Assembly: GCA_046726275.1 (NCBI GenBank)
Contig: JBKPAF010000071.1
Coordinates: 1-42,666, forward strand
Direction: 5' to 3'
Length of the DNA stretch: 42,666 nt
From: DASXTW01 sp046726275
GTDB lineage: Bacteria > Actinomycetota > UBA4738
Shown here piece after piece: positions 7,049 through 16,022 of the stretch (the first letter of the stretch is position 1; each line of letters starts with the position of its first letter). The notes under the pieces were generated by a model that searched no databases, had not been told where the DNA came from, and was given only the letters and a program-made list of their open reading frames with translations. The translations under genes were made by a program, and so were the position numbers.

Positions 7049-9670
7049 ATGGACTTCACGCTGAACGGCAAGCCCGTGTCGCTCCAGATCCGCCAGGGAG
7101 CGAGCCTCCTGGAGCTGCTGCGGGAAGGCTGCGGCGTGACCTCGGTCAAGGATGGGTGCGCCCCCGAGGGTTCGTGTGGCGCGTGCACAGTGCTGGTGGA
7201 CGGGAAGGCCGTCGTATCCTGCGCCCAGCCGGCCAGCCGAGCCGCCGGCAAGGCCATCACCACCCAGGAGGGGCTCTCTCCGGACGATCGCCAGAGGTGG
7301 GCCGACAGCTTCGTCGCCTCCGGCGCATCGCAGTGCGGGTTCTGCTCCCCGGGGATCGTGATGAAGGCCGAATCCCTCCTGTCGAAGAACGCTGACCCCA
7401 GCCGGGAGGAGATCGCCCGGGCTCTGGCCGGGAACCTCTGTCGGTGCACGGGCTACGTGAAGGTCGTCGACGCGGTGAGGTACGCCGCAGGAGCCAGGCG
7501 CGGAGAACCGATTCCGGAGCCCGACCGGTCGGGGCGCGTCGGATCCCGCACGGGCCGGTATCAGGGCAGAGAGCTGGCCCTCGGTGACAAGCCGTACATC
7601 AACGACATGAAGGTCGAGGGGATGCTGCACGGCGCCATCCGCTTCTCCGACCACCCGCGGGCGAAGGTGACGCGGATCGATACGTCGAAGGCCGAGGCGC
7701 ATCCCGGCGTGGTTGCCGTCGTCACCTGGCGGGACGTTCCAGGAGAGCGGACCCAGGGACTGATCACCAGGGACTGGCGTCAGTTCGTGGCCGAAGGTGA
7801 GGTCACCAGTTACGTCGGCGACGTCCTGGTGGCTGTCGCGGCGGAGTCCCGGGTGGCCGCGCGAGAGGCGGCCGAGCTGGTCGACGTGGAATACGAGGTC
7901 CTGGAGCCGGTGACCGATCCCTTCGACGCGCTCGAGTCGGAGGCCCCGTCCCTGCATCCCGGTGGCAACGTCCTGTCTGTGTCGAAGTACGGCCGCGGCG
8001 ACGTCGATTCGGCCCTGGCCTCCGCGGCGCATGTTGTCACCGAGACGTTTCGCACGCAGTTCGTCGAGCACGCGTTCCTGGAGCCCGAGGCGTCCCTGGC
8101 AGTCCCGGAGCCAGAGGAGGGCACGCTCGTCCACGTCTACTCGCAGGGACAGGGCGTGTGGGAGGACCGCCGGCAGCTCGCCTCGTTCCTGGGGATGCCC
8201 GCGGAGAAGATCAGGGTCACCCAGGTCTCCAATGGTGGGGCGTTCGGGGCAAAGGAGGACCTCAACGTCCAGTGCCACAGCGCGCTGCTCGCGTTGAAGA
8301 CGGGGCGGCCGGTCCTCACCACGCTCTCCAGAAAGGAGAGCATCCGGTTCCACACCAAGCGCCACCCCATCACCATGGAGTACACGGTGGGGTGCGACGA
8401 GGACGGACGTCTCGTCGCCGTGCGGGCCCGCATGGTCGGCGATACGGGTGCGTACTCGAGCGTCGGAGACAAGGTCCTCGAGCGGGCAGCGGGGCACGCC
8501 TGCAGCGTCTATTCGGTGCCGAACGTCGACGTCGAGGCCAGAGCGGTCTATACGAACAACCCTCCGGCCGGAGCGATGCGGGGCTTCGGGGCGAACCAGT
8601 CCAACTTCGCCATCGAGGGGATGATGGACGTCCTTGCCGACGAGGTCGGGATCGACGGGTGGGAGATGCGGTGGCGCAACGCGGTCGACGTCGGCGACCG
8701 GTTCGGAACGGGGCAGATCCTCGGTCCGGGCGTGGGCGTGAAGAAGACGCTCCTGGCCGTGAAGGATGCCTACTACGCGGCCAGGGAAGCGGGTCGGGCC
8801 GTGGGAATCGGTTCGGGCGCGAAGAACACGGGAGTGGGGAACGGGCTTCCAGAGTTCGGCAAGGCTATCCTTCGCCCGGAAGCCGACGGCTCGGTCACCC
8901 TGTTCCACTCCTGGACAGAGATGGGCCAGGGATGCCACACCGCGCTGCAGCAGATCGCCTGCGAGGAGCTCGGTCTCACCACCGAGCGGGTCCACGTGGT
9001 CGTGGACACCATGCGCGAGCTGGATACCGGGCAGACCACGGCGTCGCGATCGACGGTGCTGGGCGGCCGGGCCATCATCGCAGCCGCCGAGAAGCTGAAG
9101 GGAGCTCTCAACGGAGGCCGCCTGGAGGACCTGGCCGGGCAGGAGTTCTACGGAGAGATCAAGATCGACTGGACCCACAAGCCCGGCCACGGCCTCGACG
9201 GCGCGGCCACGCACTTCGCCTACGGCTGGGCGACGCAGGTCGTGATCCTGGACGAGGCGGGCCGGCTGGACAGGGTCGTCGCCGCGCACGACGTGGGCAA
9301 GGTGATCAACCCCACGTTGCTCGAAGGGCAGATCGAGGGCGCGGTGCACATGGGCCTGGGCCACGCGCTCTCCGAGGAATTCGTGGTCGAGGGCGCCGTC
9401 CCCGTCACCGAGACGCTGAAGTCGCTCAACATCATCCCGCCCCATGGGATGCCTCAGGTGGAGTGCATCTTCGTGGAGGAGCATCAGCCCGAGGGCCCGT
9501 ACGGCGCCAAGGGAGTGGGTGAGATCGCCCTCGTCCCCACCGCGTCTGCGGTGGCCGGCGCACTGCACGCGTTCGACGGGATCCGCCGGACCCGGTTGCC
9601 GATGAAGGACTCACCGGCCGCCAGAGCGGCGGTGCCGCGGCTCGCCGCATCCGGGCGGGCCAGGGAGTAA
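7049..9670 (+). CDS. Fused [2Fe-2S]/molybdopterin hydroxylase, xanthine dehydrogenase family
   Basis: An 873-residue molybdenum hydroxylase with iron-sulphur and molybdopterin subunits in one chain and no FAD domain. Residues 1-75 are a plant-type [2Fe-2S] ferredoxin domain (Cys37, 43, 46, 58, spaced as in GCAPEGSCGAC). The second [2Fe-2S] domain follows with CGFCSPG and CRCTGY. From about 175 on is the molybdopterin subunit, with GAFGAKED, GAMRGFGANQ and the terminal PYGAKGVGE, whose Glu825 is the expected catalytic base. This fusion resembles the enzymes annotated as selenium-dependent xanthine dehydrogenase, and the next gene is SsnA-like, as in those clusters. Substrate (a purine or another N-heterocycle or aldehyde) and any selenium dependence cannot be read here. 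There is no in-frame TGA. Confidence 0.9.
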   Translation: MDFTLNGKPVSLQIRQGASLLELLREGCGVTSVKDGCAPEGSCGACTVLVDGKAVVSCAQPASRAAGKAITTQEGLSPDDRQRWADSFVASGASQCGFCSPGIVMKAESLLSKNADPSREEIARALAGNLCRCTGYVKVVDAVRYAAGARRGEPIPEPDRSGRVGSRTGRYQGRELALGDKPYINDMKVEGMLHGAIRFSDHPRAKVTRIDTSKAEAHPGVVAVVTWRDVPGERTQGLITRDWRQFVAEGEVTSYVGDVLVAVAAESRVAAREAAELVDVEYEVLEPVTDPFDALESEAPSLHPGGNVLSVSKYGRGDVDSALASAAHVVTETFRTQFVEHAFLEPEASLAVPEPEEGTLVHVYSQGQGVWEDRRQLASFLGMPAEKIRVTQVSNGGAFGAKEDLNVQCHSALLALKTGRPVLTTLSRKESIRFHTKRHPITMEYTVGCDEDGRLVAVRARMVGDTGAYSSVGDKVLERAAGHACSVYSVPNVDVEARAVYTNNPPAGAMRGFGANQSNFAIEGMMDVLADEVGIDGWEMRWRNAVDVGDRFGTGQILGPGVGVKKTLLAVKDAYYAAREAGRAVGIGSGAKNTGVGNGLPEFGKAILRPEADGSVTLFHSWTEMGQGCHTALQQIACEELGLTTERVHVVVDTMRELDTGQTTASRSTVLGGRAIIAAAEKLKGALNGGRLEDLAGQEFYGEIKIDWTHKPGHGLDGAATHFAYGWATQVVILDEAGRLDRVVAAHDVGKVINPTLLEGQIEGAVHMGLGHALSEEFVVEGAVPVTETLKSLNIIPPHGMPQVECIFVEEHQPEGPYGAKGVGEIALVPTASAVAGALHAFDGIRRTRLPMKDSPAARAAVPRLAASGRARE

Positions 9671-11005
9671 GTGGCCGACGTCCTTCAGCTCACCGGAGGC
9701 ACCGTCGTCGCTTCGCTCTCGCCCGCCCGCGTGGTAGGTGGCGACGTGGTCATCCAGGAAGGGCGGGTCCGGGACCTGACCGGCATGTACTCAGGCGACG
9801 CCGAGCGGCTCGATTGCTCCGGATGCCTGGTCATTCCCGGCAATGTCTGCGCCCATCACCACCTGTACTCCTCGTTGGCTCGGGGGATGCCGTACCGGCT
9901 GGCGCCGCCACAGAACTTCCTGCAGATCCTCCAGCGAGTCTGGTGGCGCCTCGACCGGGCCCTGGACCTTCCGAGTGTCAGGTCGTCGGCGAGTGTGGGG
10001 GGGCTGGACGCCCTGTCGGCTGGGACCACCACGATCGTGGACCATCATGCCTCTCCGAATGCGATCGACGGTTCGCTCGACCAGGTTGCGTCCGCGCTGG
10101 AGGGCCTCGGCGTGCGATCGCTCCTCTGCTACGAGGTCAGCGACCGTGACGGGCCCGAGCGCGCTTCTGCCGGGATCGACGAGAACCGCAGATTTCTGAA
10201 ACAGGCGTCGTTTGGCCTCGCCAAAGGGATGGTCGGGGCACATGCTTCGTTCACGCTCTCCGAGGAGACCCTCCATGCTTGCGTCGACCTCGCCCGATCG
10301 GAAGGTGCCGGTATCCACATCCATGTGGCCGAGGACGCCGCTGACGAGCGGGACGCGGAGGCGCGATTCCGCACCCGCGTGGTCGCTCGGTTGGCCGAGG
10401 CCGGCGCATTGGACGACCGGGCGCTTCTCGCCCACTGCATCCACCTCGACGAGGCCGAACTCCAGGACGTGCGTGATTCGGGCGCCACCGCGGTCCACAA
10501 CCCCCGCTCCAACATGAACAACCGCGTCGGGCATGCGCCCATCCAAGGCTTTTCGAAGCTTGCCATTGGGACCGACGGGATCGACGGCGACATGTTCGCC
10601 GAGTCGAAGGCAGCGTACTGGCGGGCTCGGGAAGCCGATCCTTCCATCGGGCCGGCGTGGGTTCTGGAGAGGCTTGCCGAATCGGCGCGGTTCGCGGGTT
10701 CGGCCCTGGGTGAGCCACTGCTCGGCCGAATCGAGCCGGGCGCGCCGGCCGACCTGGTCGTCCTCGAGTACGAGCCACCTACCCCTCTGACCGAGGAGAA
10801 CCTCGCCGCCCACTGGGTGTTCGGCCTTCAAGCACGGCACGTCCGCGACGTGATGGTGGCCGGTCGATGGGTCGTACGCGATCGGCGTCTGGTCCAGACC
10901 GATGACGAAGAGCTCACAGCCAAATCCCGAGAGGTCGCCGAACGGCTGTGGCGCCGGATGGAAGACATCGAAGAGCATTCATTCACTCCGGCTGGGATGG
11001 AGTAG
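9671..11005 (+). CDS. ssnA: SsnA-type amidohydrolase
   Basis: A 444-residue metal-dependent amidohydrolase expected to hydrolyse a C-N bond of a ring or amine. Metal-binding motifs are HxH at His62/His64, HIHVAED (about 217), AHCIHL (about 256) and GTDGIDGDMF (Asp about 299). Several segments match what I recall of E. coli SsnA: WWRLDRALD, VDHHASP, RSNMNNRVG and PPTPLTEENLAAH. In E. coli and clostridia ssnA sits beside a fused molybdenum hydroxylase, exactly as here. The GTG start directly abuts the upstream TAA with no spacer, and the stop TAG abuts the next ATG, so the three genes form a coupled unit. The physiological substrate of SsnA is not established. Confidence 0.88.
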   Translation: MADVLQLTGGTVVASLSPARVVGGDVVIQEGRVRDLTGMYSGDAERLDCSGCLVIPGNVCAHHHLYSSLARGMPYRLAPPQNFLQILQRVWWRLDRALDLPSVRSSASVGGLDALSAGTTTIVDHHASPNAIDGSLDQVASALEGLGVRSLLCYEVSDRDGPERASAGIDENRRFLKQASFGLAKGMVGAHASFTLSEETLHACVDLARSEGAGIHIHVAEDAADERDAEARFRTRVVARLAEAGALDDRALLAHCIHLDEAELQDVRDSGATAVHNPRSNMNNRVGHAPIQGFSKLAIGTDGIDGDMFAESKAAYWRAREADPSIGPAWVLERLAESARFAGSALGEPLLGRIEPGAPADLVVLEYEPPTPLTEENLAAHWVFGLQARHVRDVMVAGRWVVRDRRLVQTDDEELTAKSREVAERLWRRMEDIEEHSFTPAGME

Positions 11006-12028
11006 ATGGCCGTTCCAAAAGGCCGGGTGGCGCTGTATCTGCAGGACAAGCACCCCATCCGAGAGGGGATGGAGTTCGCGCGGCACGCGGAACGGCAGGG
11101 GTTCGAGGCCGTCTGGCAGGCCGAGAGCCGGCTGGTTCGAGAAGCCACCGTGCCCATGGCGGCGTTCGCCGCCGTGACCGAGAGGATCAAGGTCGGATCG
11201 GGTGTGGTCAACAATTGGACCCGCAACGTGGGGCTCTTGGCGGCGACGTTCGTCACCCTGGACGACCTGGCGCCCGGTCGGATCATCCTGGGCATCGGGG
11301 CCTGGTGGGATCCCCTCGCGTCGAAGGTCGGGATCGAGCGCCGCAACCCGCTGAGGGCGATGCGGGAGACGGTGGAGGTCACCCGCAGGCTCCTGGCCAT
11401 GGAGCGAGTCTCCTTCAGGGGGGACTTCGTGCGCGTCGACGACATCCAGATCGACGTGGTGCACGGCAACCGCGAACCGCGTGACGTCCCGATCTACATC
11501 GGGGCCACCGGTATGAAGATGATGGAACTGGCAGGGGAGATCGCGGATGGCGTGGTCCTCAACTACCTGGTCGGCCCCACGTACAACCACCGGGCGATGG
11601 GCGCGCTGGCCACGGGAGCTGCGCGGTCGGGGCGGAGCGTCGAGGACATCGACCGGCCCCAGCTCGTGGTGTGCTCCTTGGACGAGGACCGCGAACCGGC
11701 CCTGGATCGGGCCCGCGAGCTGGTCACCCAGTACCTGGGACAGCAACCACACATCATGAAGGCGAGCGGGGTGGACCAGTCACTGCTCGACGAGATCGGC
11801 AAGGTGCTCACCTGGCCAGCCGGGCCCGAGGAGATCCACAAGGCCATGAAGCTGGTGCCCGACGAGATCGTGCAGTTGATCACCGCTTCGGGGACACCGG
11901 ACGAGTGCCGGGCCAAGGTGCGGGAGTATGTGGACGCGGGTTGCACGTGCCCGATCCTGTACCCACTGGGCGACGACGTCGGCGCCATGATCGAGGCTTT
12001 CTCAGGCGCCAATACTGAATTTCGTTGA
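11006..12028 (+). CDS. LLM-class flavin/F420-dependent oxidoreductase (1)
   Basis: A 340-residue TIM-barrel oxidoreductase of the bacterial-luciferase-like superfamily. The profile (MEFARHAERQGFEAVWQAES, ITERIKVGSGVVN-type strand, LAPGRIILGIGAW, VPIYIGATGMKMMELAGEIADG) is that of the F420-dependent Mer-like branch rather than the FMN monooxygenases, though the cofactor cannot be proven from sequence. It starts at an ATG directly after the ssnA stop, so it is the third gene of the molybdenum hydroxylase-ssnA unit. It probably carries out a reduction or monooxygenation on the same substrate path. No F420 biosynthesis gene is in the window. Confidence 0.87.
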   Translation: MAVPKGRVALYLQDKHPIREGMEFARHAERQGFEAVWQAESRLVREATVPMAAFAAVTERIKVGSGVVNNWTRNVGLLAATFVTLDDLAPGRIILGIGAWWDPLASKVGIERRNPLRAMRETVEVTRRLLAMERVSFRGDFVRVDDIQIDVVHGNREPRDVPIYIGATGMKMMELAGEIADGVVLNYLVGPTYNHRAMGALATGAARSGRSVEDIDRPQLVVCSLDEDREPALDRARELVTQYLGQQPHIMKASGVDQSLLDEIGKVLTWPAGPEEIHKAMKLVPDEIVQLITASGTPDECRAKVREYVDAGCTCPILYPLGDDVGAMIEAFSGANTEFR

Positions 12029-12060
12029 GGACGAGCGATCGGCGGGCTAGGGTGAGAAGC

Positions 12061-13155
12061 ATGTCCGTCAGGTCATTTCGCACTGCCAAGCGGATCGTTG
12101 TCGTAGCACTCGCCGCGGCGCTGCTGCCCCTGCTCCCTCCGCTTGGCACTGAAAGGGCCCATGCAGCCGTGGGGCGGGTGCGGGTGCTGGCGTGCAGGGC
12201 GAGCAATCCGAGCTGCTGGCCCGTCGGGTTCGACTTCGCTCCCGGAGGCCGCTGGCTGTTCTACGGGGAACGGCTGACGGGACAGATCCGGGTCTTCGAC
12301 CGCCAGTCGAGGATCGACCGTTTGTGGAGGCAGATCGGAGGAGTCTCGACCAACGGTGAACAGGGTCTCCTCGGCCTCGCTGTTGATCCCCGCTGGCCGA
12401 ACCCGAAACGGGTCTTCGTCTACGTGACGAAGAGGGACCCGTTGCGGAACGAGGTCATCAGCGTCCTCCGGCGAGCGGACGGAAGCTTCTCGGTGACCCC
12501 GATCCTGACGATCACGGCCAACTCGTTTCACAACGGCGGATTCATCGACTTCGGGCCAGACGACTACCTGTACGTCGTGACGGGTGACGCGGGGAACAGG
12601 GCGAGCGCGCAGAGCCTCTCCTCCAGGTCGGGAAAGATCCTGCGGTTGCGTAGGAACGGTTCGGCCGCGCCGAACAATCCGTTCGGCAATCGCGTGTGGA
12701 CGTACGGCCACCGAAACTCCATCGGCCTGGCGTGGGACCCACCCACCGGGATGTTGTGGGAGACCGAGAACGGGCCTGAGTGCAACGACGAGATCAACCG
12801 GATCCGGGTAGGGCGGAACTTCGGATGGGGGCCCAACTCTTCGTGTCCCGACACCAACGCCAGCGGCCCGAATCCAGTCGCACCCTCCTGGGTCTACAAC
12901 CCGGTCATCGCCCCTACCGGCGCCGCCTTCTGCAAGGGGTGCGGGCTCGGCACGGCCACGAGCGGTACGTTGCTGTTCGGCGCGTGGATCGATGGGAAGA
13001 TCCGGCGGCTGAAGTTGAGCGCCGACCGGCTCTCGGTGGTCGGTTCAGCAGTGATCTACGACCACCCATCCGGCATCCTGGGGATGCATCGGGGGCCCAA
13101 CAGTTGGGTCTACTTCAGTTCGCCTGACGGCATCCTCCGCCTGGTACAGACGTAA
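12061..13155 (+). CDS. Secreted PQQ-dependent sugar dehydrogenase (glucose/sorbosone type)
   Basis: A 364-residue six-bladed beta-propeller of the glucose/sorbosone dehydrogenase family, which oxidises aldoses to lactones outside the membrane using PQQ. An N-terminal signal peptide (basic start, Leu/Ala core, cleavage near AHA-A, about residue 35) directs export. Hallmarks are GLLGLAVDPRWPNP, FHNGGFIDFGPDDYLYVVTGD (split around residues 160-180), YGHRNSIGLAWDP with His217 in the usual active-site position, and ETENGPECNDEINRI. Several cysteines suggest disulphides. The ATG at 12061 is chosen because it begins the signal peptide; a TTG at 12025 would add twelve residues. It ends eleven bases from a convergent gene. 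PQQ synthesis genes are not present. Confidence 0.87.
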   Translation: MSVRSFRTAKRIVVVALAAALLPLLPPLGTERAHAAVGRVRVLACRASNPSCWPVGFDFAPGGRWLFYGERLTGQIRVFDRQSRIDRLWRQIGGVSTNGEQGLLGLAVDPRWPNPKRVFVYVTKRDPLRNEVISVLRRADGSFSVTPILTITANSFHNGGFIDFGPDDYLYVVTGDAGNRASAQSLSSRSGKILRLRRNGSAAPNNPFGNRVWTYGHRNSIGLAWDPPTGMLWETENGPECNDEINRIRVGRNFGWGPNSSCPDTNASGPNPVAPSWVYNPVIAPTGAAFCKGCGLGTATSGTLLFGAWIDGKIRRLKLSADRLSVVGSAVIYDHPSGILGMHRGPNSWVYFSSPDGILRLVQT

Positions 13156-13166
13156 GGAACCCCAGC

Positions 13167-13694
13167 TCACGCTTCCAGGCCCACGATCACCAGTGCGGCG
13201 CCCGCGACGACCAGCACCGCCCCGAAGATCAGCTTGGGCGTCACCCGTTCGACATGCCGGCCCAACAAGAGCCAGGCGAAGACGATCGTCCACAGGGAGG
13301 CCGTCTGGACGAGTGGAACCACCACGACGACCGGGGCCAGGTCGATCGCCACGGTGCGGGCCACGGATCCCAGACCTGAGGCCAGGCCGGCGAGCACCTG
13401 AAACCAAATGGCCACCTTGATGACCCGGTCCAGACCGCTCCAGCGCGAAGCACGTGGACCGGGCTGGGTCCGCCTCAACCACAGCCACAACGCGAATCCC
13501 ACCGCGGCGACGGCGAGCCCGATGCTCACCCCCCACAACGGCGATGGCAGGCCCACCAGACCCTTCCGGATGAGGATCGGGCTGGTCGCCCAGCACGCGG
13601 CCGTGGCGATGCCGAAGAGATAGCCGGCGATCATGCTCCGGTCGATGCCCCAGGTATGGGTCCGGGGAACCCGCGGAGTCTCCACTCGGCCCAT
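13167..13694 (-). CDS. Half-size EamA/DMT transporter, second of a pair
   Basis: A 175-residue membrane protein covering one EamA repeat (about five helices), instead of the usual ten-helix drug/metabolite transporter. The first 20 residues are polar. From MIAGYLFGIATAACW onward the sequence is a typical repeat, ending with a helix like VTPKLIFGAVLVVAGAALVIVG. ATG 13694 lies five bases after the stop of the companion half; ATG 13634 is an alternative that would align with the companion's start. The frame is open much further upstream, but that part only mirrors the companion gene in the wrong frame. It is the last gene of the operon. It probably pairs with its neighbour as a heterodimeric exporter or importer of a small metabolite. 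Confidence 0.75.
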   Translation of the reverse strand: MGRVETPRVPRTHTWGIDRSMIAGYLFGIATAACWATSPILIRKGLVGLPSPLWGVSIGLAVAAVGFALWLWLRRTQPGPRASRWSGLDRVIKVAIWFQVLAGLASGLGSVARTVAIDLAPVVVVVPLVQTASLWTIVFAWLLLGRHVERVTPKLIFGAVLVVAGAALVIVGLEA

Positions 13695-13699
13695 GGCGA

Positions 13700-14119
13700 T
13701 CAGCTCGCCGCGATGAAGTACGTCCCGACCACGATGAGCGCGATCCCGGCCGCCATGATTGGGTTGACGGTCTCCCCCAGAAAGGCCACGGCCAGCACGG
13801 CGCCGAAGAGCGGCGTCACGCCGGAGATCGCGCTGAACCGGGAGGGTCCAACCCGTTGGATGCTCGCGTTCATGAAACCCCATCCGCCGTAGTGGATGAG
13901 CCCGGACGCGGCGAACCAGGAGATCGCCGCCACCGGGGCAGACGCCAGGACCCGCGGACCGTCGATGGCGAGGGCGGCCACCGAGGTGGCCACCGCTGCC
14001 GAGACCAGCAGGAGGGTCGTGGCTCGGACCACACCGAGCGGAGGGATCCCCTTGGCCAGGGCGACGTGGCCGAGCGAGAACGCGATGGCCGCTCCGATCG
14101 ACCAGAGCGCCCCGATCAT
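13700..14119 (-). CDS. Half-size EamA/DMT transporter, first of a pair
   Basis: A 139-residue protein with five predicted helices, equal to one EamA repeat: it opens with MIGALWSIGAAIAFSLGHVALAKG and ends with the typical AVAFLGETVNPIMAAGIALIVVG. Its ATG overlaps the opine-dehydrogenase-family stop (ATGA), and its own TGA is five bases before the next half-size gene. The two together would rebuild a standard ten-helix transporter. Transport of a product or substrate of the surrounding catabolic operon is inferred from position. Confidence 0.78.
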   Translation of the reverse strand: MIGALWSIGAAIAFSLGHVALAKGIPPLGVVRATTLLLVSAAVATSVAALAIDGPRVLASAPVAAISWFAASGLIHYGGWGFMNASIQRVGPSRFSAISGVTPLFGAVLAVAFLGETVNPIMAAGIALIVVGTYFIAAS

Positions 14120-15228
14120 GCCGTGATCGAGATGTCGCCGGTATCGGCGAATCGGCGCAGCCCATCGACCCCGCCACCGGCAAGACCCAAGCGTGCCAGG
14201 GTCCGGCCTCGGGCCGTGAAGTCCTGTTCGAGCATGACCGAGGTGATGGCGATCAGGGCATCGATGATCGGGGTCTCCACGCCGATCTCGTCGCCGATGG
14301 AGGCCGCCAGCACCAGAGCGTACGGCACGTCTTCCGTGAGGTAACGGGTCTTCAGCCCATCGGGTCCGGTCGGGGCGTAGCCGACCACGAGCTTGCTCGC
14401 CCGCATGACGTCGTACAGCGCCGGCCCGACGTCAGGGGCAAAGCCCTGGGCGACGAGGAAGTCCCGGTAGCGCCGCTCGTCGGCCAGTCCCAGCGCCCGC
14501 CTGAGGTTGAGGAGCTCGCCGTCCACGGCCTCGATCACCCGCACCACGCTGGGCGTGGCGCCCTCACCCCACAGGAGCATCCCGCCCGTCCGGTTCTCCG
14601 CGGTGCCCGCGTTGGCCACCATGGTGGCCACGTGGTCGATGGCGTTGAAGTTGATCAGCACGGTCTCCCACACGGACTCGGCGGGCGAGATGTAGGGCCA
14701 GACGTCGCTCACCTGGTCGAGCAGCTCCTTCGTGGTCGAGGAGGGAACGCCCGCCAGCAGCACTCCACCGACCTTCCGGTCCGCGGTCACCCCACCCGGC
14801 CCCGCCGGCCTGGCCAGGTAGGGAAGGGTATTCGTCTCCCCCACCCGCACGCCGGGCTTCCCCTCCCTCGCCAAGGCGATGCGCGCGACGATGGAGCCGC
14901 TCCCCTCGCCGAAGAAGAGGAGGGATTGCGCCTCCTCCAGCTGCGGCGTGAGGACCCGCACGAAGGGTTCGTGCCCAAAGCAGGGAACGACGACGACGAC
15001 GAGCTCGGCGCCTCCGACCGCCTCCTCGACGCCGTCGGACACGCGAGCAGGCTCGACCCTGGCGCCGTACAGGCCGGCCATCACGCGCACGCCACCCTGC
15101 CGGCGGACGGGGTCCAGGTTGCCAGCGAACTCCGGAAGGTCGGCCATCACCACGTCCCGGCCGGCGTGGGCGAGGTCCGCCGCCACCGCCAGCGCACCGG
15201 CCCCGGAGCCGAGCACCGCGACGCTCAA
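14116..15228 (-). CDS. NAD(P)-dependent opine/octopine dehydrogenase-family enzyme (1)
   Basis: A 370-residue two-domain dehydrogenase. The N-terminal Rossmann domain begins with VAVLGSGAGALAVAADLAHAG (dinucleotide-binding GxGxxA). The C-terminal domain matches the octopine/nopaline dehydrogenase family, with WETVLINFNAIDHVAT (candidate catalytic His) and RYLTEDVPYALVLAASIGDE. Characterised members interconvert an N-substituted amino acid (opine) with an amino acid plus a 2-oxo acid; direction and substrate here are unknown. The start is a TTG whose TTGA overlaps the creatininase-family stop; no ATG or GTG gives an intact Rossmann motif. It overlaps the first EamA gene. A clear paralogue lies at 37950-39071. 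Confidence 0.85.
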   Translation of the reverse strand: MSVAVLGSGAGALAVAADLAHAGRDVVMADLPEFAGNLDPVRRQGGVRVMAGLYGARVEPARVSDGVEEAVGGAELVVVVVPCFGHEPFVRVLTPQLEEAQSLLFFGEGSGSIVARIALAREGKPGVRVGETNTLPYLARPAGPGGVTADRKVGGVLLAGVPSSTTKELLDQVSDVWPYISPAESVWETVLINFNAIDHVATMVANAGTAENRTGGMLLWGEGATPSVVRVIEAVDGELLNLRRALGLADERRYRDFLVAQGFAPDVGPALYDVMRASKLVVGYAPTGPDGLKTRYLTEDVPYALVLAASIGDEIGVETPIIDALIAITSVMLEQDFTARGRTLARLGLAGGGVDGLRRFADTGDISITA

Positions 15229-16022
15229 AGCTCGAACTCGCAGATCTCCGCGAAGACCCGGGACAGCCCCTCGGCCATGTGGGCCAGAGCCCGCTCGCCC
15301 CGTTCGGCCGTCGCCTGGGTTGGGTCCCCGATCACCCCGTTCTCCGACAGGTCGCGGGTGAGCCATGCCGTGGGGAGGGCCCCCTCCAGGCTCAGATACT
15401 GGAGGTCTCCGTACAACTTCCGGACGCGTTCGTCCCCGGGCTCGGCTCGATCCATGTGAACCGCATCCGGCTCCAGCGCCAGCACCAATGAGGTCTCCAG
15501 TTCGCCGCCGTGGATACCGAGCGCCTCCTCCTCCGGCGAGCTGACCACGCCTTGGGGGACGCCCAACCGGTACGGGAACAGCGGAAACACCATGAGGCCC
15601 GTCTCCTCCCGGATGTCCCGAGCCACCATCTCGAGCAGGTGGGGTTGGCCGCCGTGGCCATTGACGAACGCCAGCTTCCTGAAGCCCGACCGCGCCACCG
15701 AACGGCCCACGTCGCGGCACACCGCGATCAAGGTCTCTGCCGAGAGCGAGATGGTCCCTGGGTATCCGAGGTGTTCATTGGACTTGCCGTAGGCGATCAC
15801 CGGTAACGTCCACACCTCCACGTCCACCGGCGTGAGAGCGACCGCCCGAGCCACCAGGCCGTCCGCGACCAGCGAGTCCGTGTAGCAGGGCAGATGCGGA
15901 CCATGCTGCTCTACCGAGGCGATGGGCTGGACCACCAGCGCGTTGCCGCGAGCGATCTCCTCGACTTCGGGACTGGTGCGCCAGGCCACCCGCCGCTGCG
16001 CGGGATCGTGGACGCTCGTCAT
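15225..16022 (-). CDS. Creatininase-family amidohydrolase
   Basis: A 265-residue metal-dependent hydrolase of the creatininase family (creatinine and other cyclic or peptide amides). The metal-site motif SVEQHGPHLPCYTDS provides Glu38, His40 and Asp49. NGHGGQ (about 138) and HGGELETS (about 183) provide the remaining His and Glu ligands. Length is normal for the family. ATG 16022 overlaps the upstream acyl-CoA synthetase stop (ATGA), and its own stop overlaps the next gene, so it is embedded in a coupled string. True creatininase activity should not be assumed, since the family includes several amidohydrolases of other specificity. Confidence 0.88.
   Translation of the reverse strand: MTSVHDPAQRRVAWRTSPEVEEIARGNALVVQPIASVEQHGPHLPCYTDSLVADGLVARAVALTPVDVEVWTLPVIAYGKSNEHLGYPGTISLSAETLIAVCRDVGRSVARSGFRKLAFVNGHGGQPHLLEMVARDIREETGLMVFPLFPYRLGVPQGVVSSPEEEALGIHGGELETSLVLALEPDAVHMDRAEPGDERVRKLYGDLQYLSLEGALPTAWLTRDLSENGVIGDPTQATAERGERALAHMAEGLSRVFAEICEFEL

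Noticed and set aside
7004..9568. 854-codon open frame on the minus strand opposite the Mo hydroxylase
   Set aside because: An antisense shadow of a high-GC coding sequence; composition is His/Arg/Gly-rich without any domain motif.
13694..13702. A sequencing frameshift splitting one EamA gene
   Set aside because: Not excluded, but the TGA is followed by a separate ATG and a polar leader, and both halves are complete repeats, so two genes is the plainer reading.
13695..14183. N-terminal extension of the second EamA half through the first half
   Set aside because: The upstream frame is out of phase with the membrane protein and gives Arg/Gly-rich sequence with no helices.
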